A stretch of DNA of 64,000 nt from Whalleya microplaca (GCA_022497155.1 MU385723.1:558001-622000), one strand, 5' to 3'; shown: positions 1-13,330, numbered from the stretch's first letter. Program-made: numbers and translations. The notes: generated by a model from the sequence alone, not told the origin.

Positions 1-3000
1 CAGAATGCTGCTGCATCAACCTGGTAAAGACATAAACGAACGTCGATTGTCCCTCTTGATAGCACGCTGCTTTCCTTTCCTCGTGTACGAGTACTAGTTT
101 ATAATCAGTTGCGCCTATATGCACCTATTTTAACTGGCTTTGTCAACTCTACCCTGCTGACAGTGGATAAACACTCGCTGTGTACGGCTGCTTCCAGCTC
201 GAACGCCATCTTACATGCATGGGACGCTTTAAGGTTATTACTCGCAAGGTCTGCCCTTAAGGTCGTATCCACGGTCAACAGCGACCAATCAGATGATGCT
301 GGACAGCAGCCGTGACTTATCCACGACATGTACTCTGTAGTGCGGGTAGCTTAAACGCGATCAGACCCCTAATTCGGCCTCGACGTTTTCGTCATCTCTT
401 GCCCCATGGCTTCTCGAAAGCTTCGGTACATCCTTGGCAAGGCTGAAGGGTCTCCTTCACACCTCCCAGCCCATGTGAGTCTCGGAACAGTCCGGCTCTG
501 CAATCAAGCTTCCGACCTTCTGGTGCTAACTCGGGTATCAGATTGGACCGATCTTTAGATGAAGTTTTACATTCCCGCTAATTAGCCGTCTGGGACACGG
601 ACGACACTTGACCCCAATCACGCCTCAACGATGATAATTGGCGCTTGACTACAGTTCGTCATGGCAAATGTGCCTGAGTTGTCACCCCTTAGTGTCCACT
701 CAATATCATTCGGCGCAAGTATGCGCCTATCGGCACTACTAGATGACGCTAAATGTCTCTAGGACTTGGCTCCAGATCTTGCCGGTCTGCCTGCCGCGAC
801 TCATTGTGAGGCTATACTGGTGATCGGTGGCTGTCGGGCTTAACGCTTGCAGCCCGATGGGTTAACCCCCATGCCACCACTTAGATGTCTGACACAAGTT
901 GCAGGTGTGTACCCCCTCCTCCATATGTATGTACATGAGCGTACCTATTGTTGATACCATGCCGTTGGGGAATCTAGGTCATGGGTACCATGAAGGACCC
1001 TGAGGTTTCGGCTAGAGTGCGGTTCTCGGTGCGGGACGGTCTACTACCTAGTCGTATTATGCATTTGGATAAAGTGTCACCTCGCTTACCACTATAATGT
1101 ACAATGTAGACAAAGGTTAGTTCACATTTCATGTATAACTTACCTAAATTAAAGGCTTACCTAATCTGACCTTCTGATTAAGCAGGGGATCGGGCTTGAC
1201 AGATTTGACAGCATGTTGTGATTTGCCACCAGCTGTACGAGACCAGGTATGCATGTTATCTTTATTCTATGGACCTCTGGAGACCGTGTACTTTGACTAA
1301 TCATTTATAGCGGTATAAAGAGTAGATTTGATAATGTCTTATGTAAGACACAAATTTAGAACCTGAAGACACTGAGCTAGATCTATACTGAGCTAGCTGG
1401 TAAGTATCTATCACCCCATATGGATCTTAGTTGTTCCATGTACTGCCGAGTCCCTTCTAGAAGGCAAGAAAAGAAGCGCGGCGCGTTTAAATCACCTAAA
1501 GGGTGAAAGCTCCATGCTTGTCAGATCTCAATGCCCGCAACTGCATGACGCCTACCCTAGCCTAACCCGCCCCATGGGTCGAAGGGGGGTTACTGTTGAT
1601 CTCTTGGCTGGCTAGCCGTCTGCAAAGATCGCGGGCGGACAAACTTAAGCTTGGCTTAAGGCTGTGACACTCCACTCGAGGCACAAACAAAAGTACAAAA
1701 GGAACAATCTACCTAAAACCCGGAATGGATCTCGGCCTCGGCAGTCACCAGTATGGAGGATCAAGGTATCTAGCTGAGCCCAGCAGATCCTATAAGTGCT
1801 TATATTTGTACATACATACTATGTACGAAGTATCAAGGTAAGGGGCCCATCATGACGAGATCAATATGAATTCTCTATCGACTTTGATAGGCACTCGAGA
1901 ACAAAATATTATGTGTAGTGTTGAGACTCTAACTGAACAGTATTCCCAAGCTTGGCAAATCTCAGGAAGCTATCCCTCAGCTTCCTGAGCCGTCTGCAAT
2001 ATAATTGAGCTCTAATTCTACGCCAGGGTCCATACATAGCCTCATTAGATACATAGTAAAAATATGTGTGGCCCTTTATGATCCCATCTACTCAGATTAG
2101 GTCGTGCATGGTTCATGCGAGGGTTATCCTAGGTACAGCTCTGCCTACATAGCTAGTTAGCCTATGTATTGTGTTTGTCTCTCGTAACACAATACGCGGT
2201 ATCTTTTCTAAGGCTTGGGGCTGGTTAAAATCCATCGGGATTCCAGGAACAGAAATTGGCACGTACGACTCTTTCATGTTCCCGTTTACTGCTCAAGCGT
2301 AGAGTTTTCGGGTCTCACTGTAATGCAGCGGTACAACCTCTAGCTTTCTGACAATGCTTAATTGACATCCCAGAGTCGATGCTGCGAAACCACGGGTCTT
2401 TCTGTTATGTAATCGGCAACAAAGGTCTTCTTTTATCTACGCCAAGCCCTACTTCTAGACTCAAAAGCATGGAAGTCAACTTTCAAGTAGGCATAACACG
2501 GCTCTAGGAAACAACTAGTAGCAATTACGATGTCTAAAAGGATTATACGACTCTGCAAGACGCTGCATAGATGGGGCGTCCTGGCCCGCCACCTTGGGTT
2601 CCGGGTTCGTGGGGGGTTGTCTAACGCAACCGACCCTCATAATATGGGGATTTTGAGCTGTGTCTTGGCATCATCAGGCTTCCAATTTGGGTGCTTATAT
2701 GGGATGATGGGCAATTGGTAAACTGCTGATGAAATGGTTCAGGGGCCACAATAATCAGTCTGACTGCATAAGACACATGCATAATTTAGAATGACATCGT
2801 GACAGCAACTCCCTAGGTCTATCACCAAAGCCCGAATTCATGATCAAAGACCTCAAACCAAAGGCCGAATATCGTTGTTTTCGTTCTTTGACGACGGGCG
2901 CCCGGATTCCGCCAGTGACAATCACAATTGCAATAGCCGGATAGAGTGATATATATATGTGAGGCAGCGGAACCTAGCCCTACCACAATTTTTCATGTGA

Positions 3001-4344
3001 GAGAATCGATTGGAGAGTTGCGAGAGGCTTTTGTCTTATTAGATAAGTTAGACCGGGCTGCCGGTGCTAACGGTTATCGTAGGATGGGTGTCGCACAGCT
3101 TTCGCGCACCAACGGCTCTCATAGCTTGCTTCTTCTAGAAGAACTATGAGCGACTGCTATTCCCGTGTTATGGTTCGCAACCCTCCCGGCAGGGTTTTGA
3201 TGGCACCATGGAGGGTTTCATTGGTAACCTAATTGGATTTGGAGCCCATTTTATGTTCTTTTGATAGGCGGTGTAGTTGGTGGTCGCTCGTCTTTTAGGC
3301 ATGGTATGTACTCCGCATGGAAGTCATGAGAGGCGTTTTGACGGGGCTGAGCGGCAACAGGTATCGTTCGATGGTACCTGAGATCCGCCCAGAATGGCGT
3401 GGGACAGTTCCGCGGTGACCAGGACGCGGGCAGGTATTTGCGATCAAGGTTGTAACGCGTTGATTGCAAGACGGTCTTCCGCCAGCCCTGGACACTGGGG
3501 TTTCTCTTATTTTGACGTCAGGCGCGAGATCTACCAAGCGAGTTATTGCTTGCCCTCCACGTTGACCCTGCGGGGCAGATCACTGCAGTCTAGCCATTCT
3601 CCTTGGGACCTACACTGCGACGTAATGGGCGAGTCACCGGCCAGAAAGGTAAATTATCGGTATATACCCTTGACCATCATTCAGCTTGATTTTCGGTGAT
3701 TTCGGTGTTTACTAGTACCTACCTACAAAAATCGTCACTACCTAGGTGATTTCTTGCATTTGCGGAGGAGGAAGTCCTGCATTATACGCATGCCTGCAGA
3801 TGCCACGCGCCACTACTGAACAGTCATTCCCGAGTCTTCTTTGGTTCTCCAGAGAGAGCAATCCCCGAGCTAATCCCTCCTGCTCCCTGGCCATTTTGTG
3901 ATATCAAGGGTCCGGCTTTCGGGTTGTCTTTCCCAAGGTCTTGTAGAAGCTGTCCCAACTAGGTACCAGTGTGGACAAGCCTTCTGCGGTTGGACGGCAG
4001 CTCCGCCTGCACCTCCAGGGGTTATGGTACTTGGGAATACTTATGGGTGTACTTTGTAGTACTAGCTAAGTTGACGACGCATCGCCTTGCCTATCCGACT
4101 GGGTAGTCTGCTATACAGGGGTGTGTGTAAGACTAAAGCTTGGTTGATCGTTACGAACCTATGCCAGGAGACAAGAATGAGATATTATATCATTGATGCC
4201 CTCTCCCCTACAGACGGAAGCCCATTTCAACTCTTAGCTGAAAGCAACATCCTACAATATACTATTCAATCACTTACCAATTATATCTCTAAAGTGTGCA
4301 AAGCTAAAGTGCATTTCCAAAGGCCTAACTGTAGTCATATTGGA
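1..4344. other. gene-poor region, no supported gene
   Basis: About 4.3 kb with only short, overlapping open frames on both strands (none over about 100 codons) and no join into a recognisable protein. Base composition is mixed and lacks the GC-rich, codon-biased look of real exons elsewhere in this window. No terminal repeats, transposase or reverse-transcriptase motifs, or tRNA boxes were seen. It could be ancient, decayed repeat sequence, but nothing here proves that. Confidence 0.5.
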
Positions 4345-5027
4345 ATGGCCCGAACGGACGCCCTCGTTGACCTTGCATCCCCGGCTGCATCCGTCTCGTA
4401 TGCATATGGCGATGTAGAAGTGTATCTCGACTCTACAGACACTTCAGCAACTACTAGCCCAATGAGCTCACCAGTAAGTTTCCCAGGTCAGAATATCTCC
4501 ACAACTTAGCTTACCATAAGTTTATAGTACGATCTATCTTACCAGGGGATGTATTCTAGCCCCGAGCATACGGAGGGGTCGGCAGAAATAAACCAGTCGG
4601 AGTCTCAACAGCCTGCTTCCAAGCCTGCAGCGAAACGGAAGCGCGAGAATAGGTACAAGAACGCTCCGCCTTCAGTCCTATCTGTAAGCTTATCATATCC
4701 TTTACAACAATGTAAACATCGAGTTCCGATCCTAACTGCGTTGGATAGCGGCGAAGAGCTCAAAATCGGGCGTCTCAACGAGCGTATAGAGAGCGAAAAG
4801 ACCAACGGATTAAAGACCTGGAAATCATGCTTAGCGAGGCTCAGCAGAAGAACGACGTCATTAGTCAAGCCTATACCAACCTGCAAGCAGAATATATCAA
4901 GCTCAAGAGTGAACAAGAAACGGCAAGCCATTACCAACAACAGACCGGGTTGACATACGACACAACTATAGGGACAACGGGCGATATGGACGTGTTCCTA
5001 TACGGTGACCCGTCGAGCTATTTGTAG
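4345..5027 (+). CDS. AP-1-like (Yap1/Pap1-type) bZIP transcription factor, short form
   Basis: Predicted exons are 4345-4473, 4528-4683 and 4749-5027, giving 187 aa. Both introns (54 and 65 bp) are phase 0, start with GTAAG and end in AG; the second has a CTAAC branch site. Joining exons 2 and 3 creates a complete fungal bZIP basic region, RRRAQNRASQRAYRERK, followed by a leucine-zipper-like helix rich in Glu and Gln. The preceding KRKRENRYKNAPPSVLS lead-in is also typical. The family binds DNA as dimers and often controls stress or secondary-metabolism genes. There is no sign of the C-terminal Cys-rich redox domain of full-length Yap1. I chose the ATG at 4345 because the protein-like region begins there; an in-frame upstream start at 4087 is possible. 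It stands alone in a gene-poor region, so its targets cannot be inferred. The family call is firm; the N-terminus is not. Confidence 0.82.
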
Positions 5028-8000
5028 GCATCAGGGGAGAGATTTCCTTTATCACGATGCTAAACATGGTGGATTTGCCTCATACGGGGTACGAGGGTCA
5101 GCAGGCTCTCCTTTAGACGACGATCAACGACCATACCAATAGCGCGTTGTATCTGGACAGGTTCATTCCGGCGTTCTTGGAAAAATTCTACACCAATTAA
5201 CCCCGCAGCGCAAAATCCTGCCTTGACCTCGAACCATGAACGAGATATGACACCCTATGATTCCCACTCCACTTAAGGCGTAGCGACTCGCTACTTGAGC
5301 TGGACAGCTCCTATTGCTGCCTCAAGGAAAACATTAATATTCGACTTTCTTGCAGCTAGTCTTGGACCGGTTACTATCTTGCCGGGCTCTAGCACATCTG
5401 GGATTAAATTGCGGTGGCATGCCGTGAATTTAACTACACAAGACTCTAGTCCATATTGCAAACAGTCTGTTTCCAAAATGTCCCGGCAGATAGGGATAAT
5501 ATGAACCTAGCTATGCCTTTGATATAGCAGGATATTCATTATTACTTGTATATAGATTAACAAATGTCGCATGTTATCATTCTAAAAAGCACTTTTGGTT
5601 GAATATATTCATAACCATTCTTTTTAAAACAACAGTGGTTCCTTTCGTAGTCACGTAAATGGATTGTCGTAGAAGCCCCCTAGAATAGGTCGCCGTTGAC
5701 GTGTAGGACTTTAACTACATAGGAGATAATGTCGCGTGCAGGCTCCCCGCGGAGGTTGTGCAATCACCAAAAACACGCAACTTTTCTTCAATCAACGATA
5801 TGCTTTAGTAATATCCTCTGACTTTAATTGGTGGAATGCTTGGTGGCTAGCTTATCCCGCCCATAGTATGTATGCAAGGTTGTACCCAATGTATGTGTCA
5901 AAGTTGTAACGTCGACCTAAAGCAGATTGAAATTTTCTCCGTCATACTTCAGCATAATTTCAGAGAATTAGCTTGTCGATGCTTTCTGAAAAGATCATAC
6001 ATGCGAACGAGATCCCAATTATTTTAGCTAGTAGGCCCGGGTCTTCGTGAGGTTGTGCGGGAATCTCCAAGAATTATGGCTTAAAACGCACGCCATGACA
6101 CCAATATAGAATAATCGAAAGGGACTATTCCAAGGGTATCCAGGGGTTGATGGACTACGGTATCGTAAGGCTGGGGGGCCAACTTCTAGTATAGTGCATC
6201 CTACGCTGAATGTCGATATCGTATTCAATGAAGACGTGACAAACGTATCGATAGCTACTTATTCAATATGCTAAAATTCGATGTTGTGATATGTCTCCAT
6301 TGACCGCGTGTATGATAGCCTTGTTTCAACCCGTAGATTAATCTATGTGGGACATATCAGTTCCTTCTCGTATATACTTGTTACGGCATCGCATCTATGA
6401 TATCTAATGGCTTGTTCCCCCATAACTTACAGACAGGGAAAACAATGGCCTGCGATAGGCTTTTCACCTTATCGGTATGAACTGTGGCTTGTTGGTGTCT
6501 ACTGTTCCTATGTTGATCCAGCGAAAGCAGGCGTCCATGACTTGATTCAAGGATCGAGCTTCCATGTTCCCCTAGGAGACAGTTGGTTGATGAATTTAAT
6601 ACATGCCTCCACATGATCACAAAGACTTTAATTTCTCTTCCAGAAGCCTGGGGTCTCTGTTCACGGGGGACGTATTTTTTATATACTCCTTAGTAGCATA
6701 TTGTCAACCCTATATTAGAAGAACGTAGAGGTTGATTGTCTCCTGCGAGAAGGTTAGTTACAGCGGTACTCGACAAGATAATGCAAATAACAAGTAGATA
6801 TTCGATATCTTGGCATATGATTCATTAAGCATACACCGCAGAGGCGTGCATTCCCTCAGGTTCGGGATACGAGATGTTTAGGGGGGCTTACGTACCGTAC
6901 CACCTTCAGATGTATAAGATTAGATAACCGGCCATCCCCCCCTTTTTATCGGCGTCAGAATGCTAATCCAAACAGGAACTTCTGCTGTCCGTAGATGCGA
7001 CAGGGACTCCATTACATCCCATTTGTGTATGTTCAATCTTCAACGTATAGCGGTACCTGCTCCATAGAGTCGTGTTCGGCCATCATGCTTGATCGTTTTC
7101 GCGTACTGTTCTGTGCCATTGGCTACACGTGCTGTGGCGATGATATGGCCCCATACTGGCAGCAAGTCGTGCGTAATAGTGTTAAATCGAGAACACGAAT
7201 AAGCCACGAATCTGTGCCAAGATTAAGAAAATGCTGAGTGACAGAGGCATCGAGCCATCGTAATAACTTGGATATGTGCCATCGTGGAGTAGCTTCAACG
7301 CTCAAATCCCGAAAATTGTGAAGTTTTCAGGTTATCTTCCTGTTTAGAATGGGATTGACGTTAGGTAGTATGCTTCTTGCCTGGGTCCTTATTCAGCAGT
7401 TCTGCCGTAAGCAACTGGGGCTCACGCCCGAATAACGAATAACATGAGACTTATATGATATGTAGGGGCAAACGTTAGAAATAACGTATTCTATTAGTCG
7501 GCGCTTCGTTACAATATATGTCGCGCCATCGTGTCTTTTCAAGATGTCATTGGTTACGGTTTTTATGTTGAAATTCTACGATGAGCCCAGACAGGGCTAA
7601 TGAGTCGCAAGTAAGCTCCATGCATTATTACTACCACTTACTACTACCTATCATCTAATCACTTATATAATATTCTTCTGAAACACCGCCATCAGCGTTT
7701 ACCATGAATATTGCGCCATCGGCCTCTTTAAATCTTGATACCCTCTTTTCCCAATATGTTTGTTGTGTTCTCAAACAAAATATGGGTTGACTGTCTTATC
7801 TATGAGTACGGTCCCAATTGGTACGAAATAGCCCATTTCATTTATCCAGGTCGTCAATACGCCTGCTGCTATTTTGCCGCCTTATCTGGATAACCGGGAG
7901 AGATTCGATATTGCTTCTAGTTTATGGTAGACTGCTAGGTTTATAAATCACATTATATTAACACAAACTGGGATAATGGCCGCGATTACCATTCCGGGTC

Positions 8001-8180
8001 CTTCGCTACGCCATCGCATCTTTCTGAATCTCGAAAACACTGGCTGACGTTTTAAATAAATTATTGAAATGTTTATAATCCAGCATCTGTTCTCCGACAA
8101 ATTGCTTTACGAGATGACTATCTAGGAGGCCACGGCGGCCGCTTACATCTGATTACTTGTCCCTGCAAGGATATTTCGCC
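5028..8180. other. gene-poor region, no supported gene
   Basis: About 3.1 kb after the bZIP stop. Open frames are short and compete on both strands. AT-rich patches occur near 5520-5640 and 7640-7760. No coding, RNA or mobile feature could be supported. The last hundred bases probably include the promoter and leader of the gene starting at 8181. Confidence 0.5.
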
Positions 8181-8931
8181 ATGAAAATACAAGTAGTATC
8201 GACCATCTTGGTATGGAGTCAACTAGGGGCTCTAGCTATCGCCAGCTTCCAGAATGATTTCAAGAATGTCACTCGTGGATCCGACCTCTCGTTGAGATGG
8301 GACCAAGTTGACGCGGCCGAATACCCCCTTGTGATCCACGCTGAATTGATCAACCGAACGAGCGACTATCATGCCAACCTGTTGGAGCTCAATATTACAA
8401 GTAAGGGCCCGTATAGACATCGTGCCTAAACCATAGGCCTAATGAATGTGTGGCACGACAGCCGGCCTTTTGGCTAGCTCGTTTGTCTGGGAAAGCATAC
8501 CAGAACCGCTTCCGTTCTTGGAAACAGCCACGTATAAGATTCAAGTGCGGCCTCAGAATTGGACTGTCGAGAGCGAGTCGGCGCCTACTTTCGCCTCGTC
8601 TCCCTATTTCTTCATATCTGAACCGAAAGATGAGAAGACGGACGGTCCGACGGCTGTAAGCACTTGATTCCCTCAAGTCACCTTGCTATTCAGGGGTTTC
8701 AAGACATTAATAGTGCATCAGTTATCCGGTGGGACGACAATAACTCCAGCTAAACCGACCAGCCGGCCAGCTTCAGGCGGCGGAGTCAATAGCAACGCAG
8801 CGATTGCAGCAGGATTGGTTGTGCCTGCAGTAGTCATACTGGCAGTCTTTGGGTTCGTGTGGATGCAGCGACGGCAGAAGAGAATACTCGAGGAGAGGAG
8901 GAAGCAAAGAGAGGGACTCTATATCGAATAG
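8181..8931 (+). CDS. secreted, single-pass Kre9/Knh1-like cell-surface protein
   Basis: Predicted exons are 8181-8400, 8462-8655 and 8722-8931, giving 207 aa. Introns are 61 and 66 bp with GTAAG donors. The start at 8181 opens a signal peptide (MKIQVV then a hydrophobic run to about residue 21). The ectodomain, about residues 22-138, has the pattern of the Kre9/Knh1 N-terminal family (PF10342): a GSDLSLRW strand, a PLVIHAEL strand, NIT, FVWESIP, YKIQVRP and a final SSPYFFIS. Several N-x-S/T glycosylation sites are visible. A short Thr/Pro/Ser linker leads to one membrane helix at about residues 158-178 and a basic cytoplasmic tail (QRRQKR..RRKQR). The family is linked to the cell wall or matrix, but a membrane-anchored copy like this may sense or scaffold rather than act in glucan synthesis. 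The exact role is unknown. Confidence 0.8.
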
Positions 8932-9148
8932 GTTATCAATACTCCTTGGGCGCAAGCTACCATAATTAGCTCTCGAGGTAGCACAAACCTGGAGTTGAGT
9001 ACATAGATATTCAGAGAGTCGAGCACCTCGCTTACTCACTCCGAACTTGGCCAGAACCAACCAATGTCATATTTCGTATATGTCAACACTTCTAGTATCA
9101 CCTAGGCCATATTAACGTTTCAGATATATTCCACGTAGACTCATTCCG

Positions 9149-10332
9149 TCACTCAATTTCGATGATTCCTAAAGGGGCTTTCTCGAAGTATTTCAGCTGT
9201 TCATCATGTGCCATATAACCATTGGCAGTAATTAGATCGCACGGCTTCTGTTGCGTACGCACCGGACTAATATGGAACAGTCCCAGACGGGTGAAGCGTG
9301 GTAAAGAGCCATCAGTCACAGTGGGCGTGGCCCGAAGAATGAGACCAACGGGCCCAGCTTTCTTCAATCCAACACAGTTGCCGATCTCGAATAGGTAGAT
9401 CTCAATCACCGAGGAGGGAGATCTCGAAATGGACTCAGCTGCGTCGGGCTTGACTTTGGCGAGGTCTAGGGTCAGAGGCTTCCGATCGCCATCTTCTGTA
9501 AAGGCATCTTGTGGATGCTGCTTCAAAGCCCCTTTTGATACCTCTGTATCCCAGATAGCTCTTCGCAGTCGACCTTCGACGGTGATAATGCTATACCGAA
9601 TTGAGCCACATGTTGCCTTCGGATCTGCAAGTTGAATATTTACTTGCAAGAGCTGAGCACGGCAATCCCGCCCGCATGATCGACCAAGTATGAAGAGGGT
9701 AGGTCCATTGACTGCTGTCCATGACTATGAGGGCCCTTGGTAAACCAATGGTCGCGGTTGAAGCTCTTGCTCCTCGCTGTTGATATACCAACATAGGTAG
9801 CTTAGTAGTAAGCTACGTACTGCTCACGTAGATGCGTCTTCCATAGTTGGGTGATGCCTGATATAGCGACAATTCGGTCCGTCAAGACAGTAAGTCTGCG
9901 TGGAGTGTAATGGCTCGCAATCCTCTCCCATCGGATATGCAACCATTCTCTAACAATCTCTGAGTTGGCGCTCCGTGACCTGAAATCTTCTAGATCCTTT
10001 TGGAGCTCTTGGTAAGAAGTCATGATATGTAAACCAGAATCTTCCGGATTGTATCCGCGTTTCCAGCCATCACAATATCCGACTTCTATACCCGTGGAAC
10101 TGCAGGTCCATCGTATTTCATAGTCACCGTGCCAGGCGCTATCGAGCCATATACGGAAGTCACAACCATGATATTTGCCCTGAATCACATCAGCTAATGT
10201 TATGTCAAAGAAGAAGAGTCCTCTTTGAACCATCTCCTCTCGACGTGGTTGATTGCGAGGCTGTTGGCGGTTGAGATCAATCACAAACCTCTGGCAATAT
10301 ATGCAAGAATGGTATCCAGACAGATAGCTCAT
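9149..10332 (-). pseudogene. broken HET-domain (heterokaryon incompatibility) gene
   Basis: The N-terminal part (10332 down to about 9933) reads like a HET-family protein, with a C-x2-C motif and FFFDITLADVI. It runs to WLHI at residues 130-133 and then jumps in frame straight to RWERIASHYTPRRLT and DRIVAISGI, which in intact proteins lie far downstream, after the HET core. The conserved core (the LSYCWG, LPxTI and WVDxLCIxQ blocks) is absent. A TAA at 9804-9802 ends this frame. Homology then continues in other frames (RSKSFNRD near 9760; a TWS..RAG stretch near 9690). The C-terminal third, 9649-9149, is again open and shows a FTRLGLFHI-type ending. So there is one large in-frame deletion, one stop and at least one frameshift. 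Intact family members trigger cell death on fusion of unlike strains; this copy cannot encode a normal one. The family call rests on motif memory, not on a search. Confidence 0.72.
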
Positions 10333-11286
10333 GTTTGATTGGTAATAATTATGCAGATTATTTGGAAAACATAAGAAATGTACGGCATTTATGTCGCTAG
10401 GTAATTAGCTCTTCGTTTGCTTTACTCACAAGTGTCTAAAAAACATCGAGGCTTGGGACAGGCTTTTGTTGCCTACTGACAGTTCCAGAGTCCTGCAACC
10501 CCACGTATTTCAGTCGCGCAGTTTGTGGCGCCTCCTAGCCAACCTATGATACCACTTCCTTGCAAGAAGCGACTTGCTGCCATTCTGTATAGGCACATTC
10601 ATGCCCATGGTTGCTGTTGTGTTCGTTCCTACGATAACTCTATTGTTGCTTAGTTATCTCACGTCGAGCAACTCGGTTGTTAGACTATTTTGGCTAGGGT
10701 TATACCTAGTTGCCTAATACTCCATGATACATAGAAACACTTTGTTTCCTCTAATATACAATCGCCCAATATAAGAGGAGAGGAGGGGACAGCTAGAGAC
10801 AAGAAGCTTCAACCGTTAAACAAAAACGAAGTTGAAGAGACCAGATTCAAGCTAAAGAGCCGCGGTGGATCGATTCTAGTCAATCATGGCAAGGTAAGTA
10901 CTTATGTGTTACTTAACTGAATTACATTCAATCACTTACCTTGGAAGTAACCGAGTCCGGTGGGTTGACAGGCCTTTCGAGTTAGCGCCTCTTGGCTATG
11001 CTGTAATCGACGTAATACCTATCCTAGCTACACTATCTACATAATCTTGAGTCAGCTTGTTCATAATATCTGCTCTTTTCTATTTTTATTTATTTTATTG
11101 CTTTGGATTTCATGCGACCAAGCATTTTGAGGTGTCTAGGGGGACTTTATTCACTCCGATAACCTTCCGAGTTTCACGCCGATCTCTACGTTAGTTGATT
11201 CCGAGATTGCACGACATGAGATAGCATCATCACAGCTAGGTAGAATATGCTCTTGTGCGCCCAGCGCGCAAGCACCAACAGTTAGA
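10333..11286. other. intergenic, promoter side of OMA1
   Basis: About 950 bp without a supported gene. At 10887 there is an ATG followed after eight bases by a perfect GTAAGT donor. This could be a tiny coding exon or a chance match, but no continuing exon was found. An AT-rich patch lies at 11080-11100. Confidence 0.4.
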
Positions 11287-12750
11287 ATGCGATTTCTCCG
11301 ACCTTTACGGCCTATACGGCAATCCATACTACTCCGAATACCCACCTCGTCCACCTCCCCGTCTCCCATCCTCCCCCGCCGCCTGCAGCCCCTCCGAGCG
11401 TTCTCGCAGTCGCCCCTCCTCCTCCGTTCGAAATGGAAGCTGGACCCCCCTCCCCCTCCCGACCCGGAGGACGACCCATACTACCAGCTCGCGCAAGCGA
11501 AGCCGCTGACGACGCCCGCGCAGACGCGGCGCTTCCTGCGCTCGCCGAGCCTGCACACCGTGGTCGCGCTCTCGGTGCTCGCCGCCGTCGCCTTCTACTT
11601 CAGCAACATCCAGACCGTGCCCGTGTCGGGCCGGCGGCGCTTCAACTGCTTCAGCGACGAGTACGTGGAGGCGGCCAGCGAGGCCCAGGTCAAGCGTCTG
11701 ATTTGGGAGTTGCAGGAGAAGGGCGGGCGCTTCCTGAGCGATTGGGATCCCCGCACTGCGATGGTCAAACGGGTTATGAGGAGGCTGATACCCGTCTCGG
11801 GCATGGAGGACGCTAAGTGGGAGATCGCGGTTATCGATGATCCGAGTACGTGAGAACGCACCTCTACGGCCCTTTTCGTTTGGGGCAATAGTATACCTAC
11901 GGGGGTTTATACAAAATTGTGGAAAGAAGGCAACTAATGCATCGTCGCGAACAGACACGGCAAACGCCTTTGTGCTTCCCGGCGGCAAGGTCTTCGTATT
12001 CAGTGGGTTGATCAATATAGCCAGAAATGACGACGGCCTTGCCGCAGTCCTCGGCCACGAGATAGCTCATAATCTCGCGGGGCACGTGGCCGAGAGAATG
12101 TCGGGGCAGATAGGGACCAACATCTTACTCTACTCGGTCATCTTTCTCACGGGCGGCATAGCGATCCTAGGCACGCACTTTATCGGGGGCGCGATCCTGG
12201 ACGTCCTGTTCGAGCGACCGATGGGTCGGAGACAGGAGAGCGAGGCTGATTATATAGGTTTAATGATGATGGCGGAAGCCTGTTATGATCCGCGACAGGC
12301 GCTGGCATTTTGGAAGCGCATGGAGAGAATCCATCAGGTCAGTAGCCGGAATGCTTTCATATTTTGCCATCCAGTTTGTTCACTGAGCATTTTGCTCCCG
12401 AGATGTGACTTTAGAGTCGCGCGTCCCCTATTTACTCCTAATTATACCCCTAATGACCCCCGAAATATTACAACATGAAGCAATTACTGACTCCTGAATG
12501 CGATATAGGAAGATGAACCGCCTGAATGGATGAGTACGCATCCATCGGTACGTATATTGGCCTCTTGTGTACCTTCCACAGGTAAAATCTGCAAGAAACT
12601 AATAATTCACAGAATTATAGTCGAATACAGAAAATAGGGGAGTGGATGCCTCTGGCCTTGGAAAAGATGCAAGAGAGCGACTGTCAAGGAACATCGACCT
12701 TTGCAAACATGTTTAAGAGAGCTATGGAGAGAGGCACTATGATGGAATAA
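11287..12750 (+). CDS. OMA1: mitochondrial inner-membrane metallopeptidase Oma1 (M48 family)
   Basis: Predicted exons are 11287-11845, 11955-12337, 12509-12547 and 12613-12750, giving 372 aa, close to the fungal norm. Oma1 is a zinc peptidase of the inner membrane that acts in protein quality control and stress-triggered processing. The first 50 residues are Arg/Ser-rich with almost no acidic residues, as in a mitochondrial presequence. A membrane helix lies at about residues 88-108. The block NTANAFVLPGGKVFVFSG and the zinc-binding HEIAH at 221-225 are intact. The third ligand is probably the Glu in the ESEADYIG motif downstream. The ending EWMSTHPSNYSRI is also family-typical. The first exon is strongly GC-biased, which produces long but spurious antisense frames. 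The 39-nt third exon is supported by phase and by the conserved HPS-N join. Confidence 0.93.
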
Positions 12751-13330
12751 GAGCCGATGTACATACATGTAGTCAGGTTACTCATAGACGCCTTACATAC
12801 AATATGAAAGTGATATAAACACTCGACTTTTGGAGCATATGCATTTTTCCAACACTATTAGCCATACGCCTCTTTTAGTTGAGCTATGATTTGTGTCAAT
12901 GGCAACATTGGCTCATCAATTTTCGTCTCAGCCCTCTGCACATGGCGATCTGGGGTCAATCTGGGGGAGTTCTTGGCACGCCGGTGGAATACCTAGCCTC
13001 CCGACGGTGCACCAATGACGTGGAATGTAATTGAACCCCTGCTTACCTAGGCCCTCGTGCCGAGGTTCGTCTCAATTCATCGAGCGAGTGGGTGTGAATC
13101 GCAAGCAATCTCCCCGACCACTCGTATGACCGCATACCGTGATTCCAGTTTCCCAAGAACCGCAAGCTTCCAAACCCACCGCCATATGGCCGCCTCTTGA
13201 GATTCGACGTTCTTACCTTGATTGAATCACGTCGCCCTGCGTATATTGTGTGAACCCCACGAGCGCAGTCTATTATCCCGAGATCCCGAGCAGCCAAGCC
13301 GAGTCGCGAAGCCGGATTGTCGTCATCACC
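12751..13330. other. intergenic between OMA1 and cytochrome b5
   Basis: 580 bp holding the OMA1 3' region and the cytochrome b5 promoter and leader. A minus-strand open frame at 13043-13510 overlaps the b5 exon and shows no family motif, so it is treated as a shadow. Confidence 0.5.

Noticed and set aside
11329..12015. Long minus-strand open frame opposite OMA1 exon 1
   Set aside because: It is rich in Arg, Ala, Gly and Glu, the usual result of reading a GC-biased exon backwards, and the plus strand encodes a clear OMA1.
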